Positions 7,594 through 12,622 of a stretch of DNA of 12,622 bases are shown here, piece after piece (the first letter of the stretch is position 1; each line of letters starts with the position of its first letter). The position numbers and the translations under genes are program-made. The stretch spans positions 1-12,622 of the forward strand of contig CAUJJQ010000234.1 in the NCBI GenBank assembly GCA_963205285.1. The letters run 5' to 3'. The notes below the pieces were generated by a model. The model worked only from the letters and a program-made list of their open reading frames with translations, searched no databases and had not been told where the DNA came from. The DNA is from Pseudomonadota bacterium. GTDB taxonomy: Bacteria > Pseudomonadota > Alphaproteobacteria > Sphingomonadales > Sphingomonadaceae.

Positions 7594-8206
7594 GCGCCAA
7601 TTCCTTTGCCGCGCGCGCGGCAGCGCCGATGGCAGCGACATCGGGCGCGCCCTGCCCCACCAGCCAACTCCCGCCGACGCATAGCACCTGATCAATCGCC
7701 AGCCAGTCGGCTGCGCTTGCCTGAGTTACCCCACCAGTCGGACAAAAATGCACCTGGCCAAAGGGGCCGCACAGCGCCTTTAGCGCCTTGATGCCGCCGA
7801 TCGCCTCAGCCGGGAAAAATTTGAAATGCCGCAGCCCCAAATCCATCCCACGCATGATGTCGCCCGCATTGGCGACGCCGGGCAAAAAGGGGATGGTCGA
7901 TTTGACGGCCGCCTGCCCCAGCGCATCGGTAAGGCCGGGGGCAACGATGAATTCAGCGCCGGCATGGATGGCAGCGGCCAGATCTGTCGGGTTGCAGACG
8001 GTGCCCGCGCCAACCAATGCACCGGGCACTTTGCGCATTTCACCGATGACGTCGAACGCGGCTGGCGTGCGCAGCGTGACTTCGAGCACGGAGAGGCCAC
8101 CCGCGACCAACGCCTCTGCAATCTGGCGGGCATGCGCCACGTCGGCCACCGAAAGCACCGGAATGACCGGCGCCATGCGCATAATGTCGCCAATATTTCG
8201 CCGCAT
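7586..8206 (-). CDS. eda: 2-dehydro-3-deoxyphosphogluconate (KDPG) aldolase
   Basis: This 206-residue cytosolic class I aldolase splits KDPG into pyruvate and glyceraldehyde 3-phosphate, the last step specific to the Entner-Doudoroff pathway. Many forms also act on 4-hydroxy-2-oxoglutarate. The Schiff-base lysine is Lys129 in FKFFPAE (128-134), and the catalytic Glu is Glu42 in LEVTLRT (41-47). VGAGTV (65-70), LPGVANA (108-114), FCPTGGV (154-160) and CVGGSWLV (176-183) complete the phosphate and pyruvate sites. The sequence closely follows what I recall of the Zymomonas enzyme from its N-terminus on. The frame runs back to 8458, well inside zwf, but that extension is out-of-frame zwf sequence. 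ATG 8206 is chosen for its Shine-Dalgarno and family length; ATG 8224 (overlapping the zwf stop) is the alternative. The gene lies 10 nt after zwf and overlaps the hydrolase by 8 nt. Confidence 0.96.
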   Translation of the reverse strand: MRRNIGDIMRMAPVIPVLSVADVAHARQIAEALVAGGLSVLEVTLRTPAAFDVIGEMRKVPGALVGAGTVCNPTDLAAAIHAGAEFIVAPGLTDALGQAAVKSTIPFLPGVANAGDIMRGMDLGLRHFKFFPAEAIGGIKALKALCGPFGQVHFCPTGGVTQASAADWLAIDQVLCVGGSWLVGQGAPDVAAIGAAARAAKELAHA

Positions 8207-8211
8207 CACCG

Positions 8212-8218
8212 CCCCCTT
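8212..8218 (-). promoter_or_regulatory. Ribosome binding site of eda
   Basis: AAGGGGG on the minus strand lies five bases before ATG 8206. It favours this start over ATG 8224 and over the longer open frame. It overlaps the zwf stop codon, so eda translation is probably coupled to zwf. Confidence 0.6.
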
Positions 8219-9692
8219 AATCATGCCAGGCAACGCCGTGGCGCGATGCCAATGTACCCGCCGCCTCCGGCCCCCAACTGCCCGATGCATAGGGCAGTGG
8301 CATGGCAGCGTCGCCCGTCCAATTGCGACGGATTGCGTCAATCCAACGCCACTGCGCCTCCACCTCATCGCGCCGGACGAACAATGTCTGCGCCCCTTCG
8401 ATAAGGTCGAGCAACAGCCGTTCATAGGCGATGCGTTTTTCCGGGCCGGCAAAGGCATCGGGCATCGAAATGTCGAGCGGCACTTCGCGCAATTCCACCC
8501 CGCCCCTGTCCAGCCCCGGCACCTTGGCCATCACCGACAGGCGGATATTTTCCTGTGGCTGGATGGATATTATCAGCCGGTTGGGGTGGCTTTGGGCACC
8601 CTGGAGTGCAAAAATGTCATGCGCTATCGGTTTGAACTGGATGACGATTTCTGTCTTGCGTTCGGGCAGCCGTTTACCGGTGCGCAGAAAAAATGGCACC
8701 CCTTTCCAGCGCATATTATCGATATGGGCACGCAGCGCGACAAAGGTTTCGGTATCGCTGGCGCGGCCCAGTTCCTCTGCATAGCCCTTTGCTTCCCCCG
8801 CACCGCGATATTGGCCGCGCACACAATCCGCTCCGGCCAATGGCCGCAGCGAGCGCAGCACCTTTACCTTTTCATCACGGATGGCGGTCGCATCAAATTG
8901 GGCGGGCGGTTCCATTGCCACCAATGCCAGCAATTGCAGCATATGGTTTTGCACCATGTCGCGCAGCGCGCCCGCGCCATCATAAAAATCAACTCGCCCT
9001 TCAAGGCCGACCGCTTCGGACACACTGATCTGCACATGGTCGATATAATGGGCGTTCCACAGCGGCGCAAAGAGCACATTGGCAAAACGCAGCGCGAGCA
9101 GATTTTGCACCGTCTCCTTGCCCAGATAATGGTCGATGCGGAAAATCCGATCCTCCGCGAACGCGCAGCCCACCGCATCGTTAATCGCTAGGCTGCTGGC
9201 AAAATCACTGCCGAGCGGCTTTTCAAGGCCGATACGGACATTTTCGCCCGTCAAGCCAGCACCCGCCAGTCCGGCAATTGTTGGCGCGAACAGGCTGGGC
9301 GCGGTGGAAAGGAAAATTGCCGTCCCCTTCTCCGGTGCAACCTTGGCAACCAGCGCGGCAAAGCCGTCCGGCGCGGATGCATCAAGCGGTTGATAGCTGA
9401 GCCGCGCCAAAAAGGCATCGCGCGCCGCCCTGTCCAGCGGGGGGTGGCGGGGAAAAGTATCAAGCGCATCGGCGGCAAATTGGCGATAGGCCGCATCATC
9501 ATGCGGCGAACGCGCGGTGCCGATGATGCGCAGATTTTTGTCAATCAAACCGTCGGCCGACAGCGCGGCAAGGCTGGGGAGCAACATCCGCCGCGCCAGA
9601 TCGCCCGTCGCACCAAACAGGATGAGCCGGTCTGCCACCCAAGCATCACCCGCCTGGCCATTCGCCCCTGATTTTGCCCCCGTCTTTGCCAT
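8217..9692 (-). CDS. zwf: Glucose-6-phosphate 1-dehydrogenase
   Basis: The 491-residue cytosolic enzyme oxidises glucose 6-phosphate to 6-phosphogluconolactone with NADP (or NAD), feeding both the Entner-Doudoroff and pentose phosphate routes. The coenzyme-binding Rossmann motif is LFGATGDLARR (25-35). EKPLG (157-161) is present, and the substrate/catalytic signature RIDHYLGKE is at 185-193. The catalytic His250 lies in GALRDMVQNHMLQLL (241-255). RTGKRLPE and the C-terminal G6PD domain follow, so the enzyme is full length. The frame is open back to a GTG at 9713. ATG 9692 is preferred because AAGGGG at 9703-9698 sits five bases before it. The first 18 residues before the Rossmann fold are low-complexity Gly/Ala/Lys. 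It lies 22 nt after pepN and 10 nt before eda, with pgl and edd absent from the window. Confidence 0.97.
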   Translation of the reverse strand: MAKTGAKSGANGQAGDAWVADRLILFGATGDLARRMLLPSLAALSADGLIDKNLRIIGTARSPHDDAAYRQFAADALDTFPRHPPLDRAARDAFLARLSYQPLDASAPDGFAALVAKVAPEKGTAIFLSTAPSLFAPTIAGLAGAGLTGENVRIGLEKPLGSDFASSLAINDAVGCAFAEDRIFRIDHYLGKETVQNLLALRFANVLFAPLWNAHYIDHVQISVSEAVGLEGRVDFYDGAGALRDMVQNHMLQLLALVAMEPPAQFDATAIRDEKVKVLRSLRPLAGADCVRGQYRGAGEAKGYAEELGRASDTETFVALRAHIDNMRWKGVPFFLRTGKRLPERKTEIVIQFKPIAHDIFALQGAQSHPNRLIISIQPQENIRLSVMAKVPGLDRGGVELREVPLDISMPDAFAGPEKRIAYERLLLDLIEGAQTLFVRRDEVEAQWRWIDAIRRNWTGDAAMPLPYASGSWGPEAAGTLASRHGVAWHD

Positions 9693-9714
9693 CTGCGCCC
9701 CTTTTTCCTGCACC

Positions 9715-12330
9715 TTATGCCATCAGACTTTTGGACGCCTGTTCGCGGGTGTCGCGCGACAGATTTTCAGCGGCCAAAATCGCTTCCAGCGCGCCGCGCA
9801 TCAAATTCGCCCGTTCGCCATCAAAACGTTTCCAGCGGCCAAAGGGCGCAACAAAGCGCGCCGCCGTTTGCGGATTTTTGGGGTCGAGCGCCAAAATCAT
9901 GTCGCGCACCAGCGCATATCCCGCCCCGTCGCGCCGGTGAAATGCCGCCTGATTGGCAAGCAGGCCGCCATATAGCGCACGCACCCGATTGGGGTTGGCC
10001 AGGGTGAAATCAGCATGGCTGGCCAGCGCTGCGACCCGTTCCACCGTGTCGGTGCGCAGGCTGGTGGCCTGCACGCTGAACCATTTGTCGAGCGTCAGCG
10101 CGTCATTGCCATAACGCGCGTAAAAATCACCCAAAGCATCGACCCGCGCACCCGTTGTATCATCGCCATCTTCCAAATGACATAGGGTGGCGAGCGCCGC
10201 CATCCGGTCGCTCATACCATCGGCACCATGATATTGCGCCGCTGCGCGTGCGGCGACCCCGTCATCGCGCGCCGCCGCCAGCAACATCAACGCCAGCGCG
10301 CGCAGCTTGCGCTGTCCCTTGGCCGTGGGGGACAAATCCTCCGCCCGTGTGGCGCAACCATCGTGAACGGCACGCCATGCATCGCGGTGCGCGCCGCCAA
10401 TGCCGGCCAGCAACGCGCGGCGCTGGGTGCGGATATTGTCCGGATCAATGATCGGCATCGCTTCGCCCAACATCGCTTCCAATGGCAGCATCGCAGCTTC
10501 GGCCACAAAGGCGGGGTCGTCCTGCCAATTTTCGATAAGGCTGCCGATCGCGCCGACCACTTCGTCATAGCTGGCCGCATCGCCGCCAATGCGGCGCAAA
10601 AGCACGTCCTGCATCAGCGCCTGCAGGGCTTCATAGCGGGCAAAGGGGTCATCATCGCGCGCTGCCAGCCAGCCAAGTTCGCCATCAACGCGCGCGACAT
10701 TGGCGATGACCGGCGCGGTAAAGCCACGATTGAAACTCAGCATCGGGCGGCGTGCGAAATTGCCCAGCGCCACCTGTTGTTCAGCGCTGTCGAGCAGGAT
10801 TAGCTGTTCTGCCCCCGGTGCGTTGGCTGCCGGGTCGTGGAGCGCGATGGCAAGGGGAATGACCATCGCTTGCTTGGTGTCTTGGCCGGGTGTCGCCGGT
10901 ATCTGCTGGCTGAGGTGGAGTGTCGCCGCGCCGCTTTGCGCATCATATTCCAAGCGCGCGGCAACATGCGGAGTGCCCGCCTGACTATACCAGAGGCGGA
11001 ATTGCGACAGGTCCAACCCCGCCCCATCCTCCACCGCCGCGATGAAATCATCGCAGGTTGCCGCTTGCCCATCATGGCGGTCAAAATAAAGGTCGGTGGC
11101 GGCGCGAAACCGCTCTGGCCCCGCCATCCGGGCCATCATGCGGATAACCTCTGCCCCCTTGTTATAGACCGTCGCAGTATAGAAATTGGATATTTCCTGA
11201 TAGCTGTCGGGACGGATCGGGTGCGCCAGCGGCCCGGAATCTTCGGGAAATTGCGCCGCACGCAACACGCGCACATCCTCTATCCGTTTAACCGACGGGC
11301 TGCCCATATCGGCAGAAAAGCTTTGATCGCGGAAAACAGTGAACCCTTCTTTCAGGCTCAACTGAAACCAGTCGCGACAGGTGACGCGGTTGCCCGACCA
11401 ATTGTGGAAATATTCGTGCGCCACCACCCCTTCGACCCCGTCGAAATCCATGTCGGTGGCGGTGTCGGCATCTGCCAGAATATAGCGGGTGTTGAATATG
11501 TTCAGCCCCTTATTTTCCATCGCCCCCATGTTGAAATCGCTGACCGCGACGATGTTAAAGCAGGATAGATCATATTCGCGGCCATAAACGCGTTCATCCC
11601 ATGCCATCGAATTTTGGAGCGCGCGCATCGCATGACCCGTGCGCCCCTCATCTCCCGCGCGCACCCAGATGGCAAGGTTGACCGCCTTGCCCGACATGGT
11701 GGTGAAATGGTCGCGCCGCGCCACCAATTGGCCGGCAACCAGCGCAAAGAGATAGGATGGTTTGGGCCATGGGTCATGCCATTGCGCAAAATGGCGGCCA
11801 TCGCCCAAATCCCCCTCTGCCACCAATTCACCATTCGACAGCAAAATGGGGAAATCGGCCCGACTGCCCGCCATATACACGCGGTAAATGCTCATATTAT
11901 CGGGACGGTCGATAAAGGGAATGATGCGGCGGAACCCTTGCGCCTCGCATTGGGTGGCAAGCAATCCGCCCGATGCATAAAGCCCCATCAACTGACTATT
12001 CTGGTCGGGGTGGATGGTTGTTTCAACGCGCAACAATGGCTGGTCACTGCCCGTCGGCACCAAGATTTCAATCTGGTCGCCGACCGTCCGCCACGGTGTT
12101 TCCACTCCATCGATCCACAGGCGGGTTGGCAGCGTGCCATCCACATCCAGCCGGATTGGCCGGTCATGCGCGCCATTGCGACGGCAATGAAGGTCGCCTG
12201 TCACCTCTGTTGCGGCAAGGCCAAGGTCGAAATGGAGCGCAACCTCTGCCACCAGCCAGTCGGCAGGGGCATAATCACCGCGATGGATGGTGGGGTTGGC
12301 GGGCATATCTTGGGGGTGCATATCGGCCAT
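9715..12330 (-). CDS. pepN: Aminopeptidase N (M1 family zinc metallopeptidase)
   Basis: The 871-residue product is a full-length gluzincin aminopeptidase of the M1 family, which removes N-terminal residues from peptides in the cytoplasm. The substrate-recognition motif GAMEN is at 269-273. The zinc site HEYFHNW has His305, Glu306 (general base) and His309, and Glu328 in LKEGF is the third ligand. Transition-state Tyr389 lies in TATVYNKG. These positions are each eight higher than in E. coli PepN, so the N-terminal domain is essentially collinear. The beta-sandwich domain and the long C-terminal helical superhelix follow, with no truncation. No signal peptide is seen. ATG 12330 is the upstream-most start in frame; no Shine-Dalgarno precedes it, and ATG 12321 or 12306 are alternatives. 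It leads the zwf-eda-hydrolase cluster on the minus strand and may be preceded by a 25-codon small ORF. Confidence 0.97.
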   Translation of the reverse strand: MADMHPQDMPANPTIHRGDYAPADWLVAEVALHFDLGLAATEVTGDLHCRRNGAHDRPIRLDVDGTLPTRLWIDGVETPWRTVGDQIEILVPTGSDQPLLRVETTIHPDQNSQLMGLYASGGLLATQCEAQGFRRIIPFIDRPDNMSIYRVYMAGSRADFPILLSNGELVAEGDLGDGRHFAQWHDPWPKPSYLFALVAGQLVARRDHFTTMSGKAVNLAIWVRAGDEGRTGHAMRALQNSMAWDERVYGREYDLSCFNIVAVSDFNMGAMENKGLNIFNTRYILADADTATDMDFDGVEGVVAHEYFHNWSGNRVTCRDWFQLSLKEGFTVFRDQSFSADMGSPSVKRIEDVRVLRAAQFPEDSGPLAHPIRPDSYQEISNFYTATVYNKGAEVIRMMARMAGPERFRAATDLYFDRHDGQAATCDDFIAAVEDGAGLDLSQFRLWYSQAGTPHVAARLEYDAQSGAATLHLSQQIPATPGQDTKQAMVIPLAIALHDPAANAPGAEQLILLDSAEQQVALGNFARRPMLSFNRGFTAPVIANVARVDGELGWLAARDDDPFARYEALQALMQDVLLRRIGGDAASYDEVVGAIGSLIENWQDDPAFVAEAAMLPLEAMLGEAMPIIDPDNIRTQRRALLAGIGGAHRDAWRAVHDGCATRAEDLSPTAKGQRKLRALALMLLAAARDDGVAARAAAQYHGADGMSDRMAALATLCHLEDGDDTTGARVDALGDFYARYGNDALTLDKWFSVQATSLRTDTVERVAALASHADFTLANPNRVRALYGGLLANQAAFHRRDGAGYALVRDMILALDPKNPQTAARFVAPFGRWKRFDGERANLMRGALEAILAAENLSRDTREQASKSLMA

Positions 12331-12353
12331 GGGCGTGGCTTAAGCGAGCAAGG

Positions 12354-12431
12354 CTAAGAGCGCAATGCAGACCAATTATTGCGCCCGCCGTGCTTTCGCT
12401 TTGCGCGCGCGCGCTTTATGCGCTGACCCAT
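12354..12431 (-). CDS. Possible 25-residue basic small protein or leader peptide upstream of pepN
   Basis: This short frame starts at ATG 12431 and stops at TAG 12354. The peptide has nine Lys/Arg in 25 residues, including RIKRARAKRKHGGR (4-17), and ends NNWSALRS. A textbook Shine-Dalgarno AGGAGGT (12443-12437) lies five bases before the ATG, stronger than that of any other gene here. The stop is 23 bp before pepN, on the same strand. Against it: the region is GC rich, so Arg-rich chance frames are common. The Shine-Dalgarno also coincides with His-Leu-Leu codons of the divergent SDR gene, whose ATG overlaps this one in CATG. I do not recognise the peptide. It could be a leader peptide, a small nucleic-acid-binding protein, or chance. 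Confidence 0.35.
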   Translation of the reverse strand: MGQRIKRARAKRKHGGRNNWSALRS

Positions 12432-12622
12432 GTCGCACCTCCTCGTCTTTGGCCCCGGATATTGCGCCCGCCATTTTACGCGGCGGTTGGAAGCGCGCGG
12501 CTGGCAGGTGACGCGGGTCGCACGCAGCAACGGCGATGTCGATTTTGCCGACCGCGCCGCCGTTACCACAGCCATGCGCGCAGCAACCCACATCCTCGCC
12601 AGCGTGCCGCCCGACGCCGCAA
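12430..12622 (+). CDS. NAD(P)-binding SDR/epimerase-like protein (YeeZ type), 5' part only
   Basis: The first 64 codons are present and the frame runs off the window end. The N-terminus HLLVFGPGYCARHF (3-16) is a Rossmann nucleotide-binding strand-loop-helix with a GxGY glycine motif. It is followed by GWQVTRVARS (24-33), where Arg residues at the end of strand 2 hint at NADP preference, and by HILASVPPD (54-62). This is the layout of the YeeZ-like atypical SDR/epimerase group. An in-frame TGA at 12424 directly upstream fixes ATG 12430 as the earliest start. No clear Shine-Dalgarno is visible. It is divergent from pepN, with 99 bp between the starts. The substrate cannot be inferred from this fragment. 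Confidence 0.8.
   Translation, partial: MSHLLVFGPGYCARHFTRRLEARGWQVTRVARSNGDVDFADRAAVTTAMRAATHILASVPPDAA

Noticed and set aside
7594..7695. 34-residue N-terminal extension of the alpha/beta-hydrolase frame
   Set aside because: It is the antisense-free but out-of-frame 3' end of eda. The Shine-Dalgarno and family N-terminus both point to ATG 7593.
8207..8458. Long N-terminal extension of the eda frame
   Set aside because: It overlaps zwf in another frame, is Arg/Cys-rich shadow sequence, and KDPG aldolases are about 205-215 residues.
7788..9191. 467-codon plus-strand open frame opposite eda and zwf
   Set aside because: It is antisense to two confidently identified enzymes and shows no family features.
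12403..12414. Run of six GC dinucleotides as a repeat or Z-DNA element
   Set aside because: Too short to call a repeat feature; similar GC runs occur elsewhere, and it is explained by Arg/Ala codons if the small ORF is real.

Overview
The window is about 12.6 kb of GC-rich bacterial chromosome. It most likely comes from an alphaproteobacterium of the Sphingomonadales (Sphingopyxis/Sphingorhabdus-like). The basis is the codon usage, a KDPG aldolase very close to the Zymomonas/sphingomonad form, and the overall gene set. This placement is recalled family knowledge, not a search result. Coding density is high, and I see no tRNA, rRNA, CRISPR array, transposase or integrase. It reads as ordinary core chromosome rather than a mobile island.

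Layout: (1) 86-3639, minus strand: two tandem DUF805 membrane proteins, the ribosome-associated GTPase BipA/TypA, and an MTA/SAH-nucleosidase-like protein. (2) 3693-6711, plus strand: an SBF-like (YfeH/SLC10A7-type) transporter, then a tightly spaced pair made of a TelA-family protein and a two-helix membrane protein resembling XpaC. (3) 6721-12330, minus strand: transcription order pepN, zwf, eda, alpha/beta-hydrolase. The junctions are 22 nt, 10 nt and an 8-nt overlap, so this is very probably one operon. It joins peptide turnover to the first and last protein-coding steps of the Entner-Doudoroff route, without pgl or edd between them. (4) 12430-12622, plus strand: the first 64 codons of a Rossmann-fold (YeeZ-like SDR) protein, cut by the window edge.

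Several annotated starts needed correction from apparent longest reading frames. I moved them using Shine-Dalgarno spacing and family N-termini (DUF805 at 982, nucleosidase at 3639, transporter at 3693, hydrolase at 7593, eda at 8206, zwf at 9692). The XpaC-like gene appears to use TTG.

The points most worth a second look are: a 25-codon, very basic reading frame (12354-12431) with a near-perfect Shine-Dalgarno, just upstream of pepN and sharing a CATG start with the divergent SDR gene; a nucleosidase whose expected catalytic Asp aligns to Val; a hydrolase with Asn where the triad acid is expected; and the TelA/XpaC-like module. I did not find a clearly new multi-gene system, and most of the window is well explained by known families.
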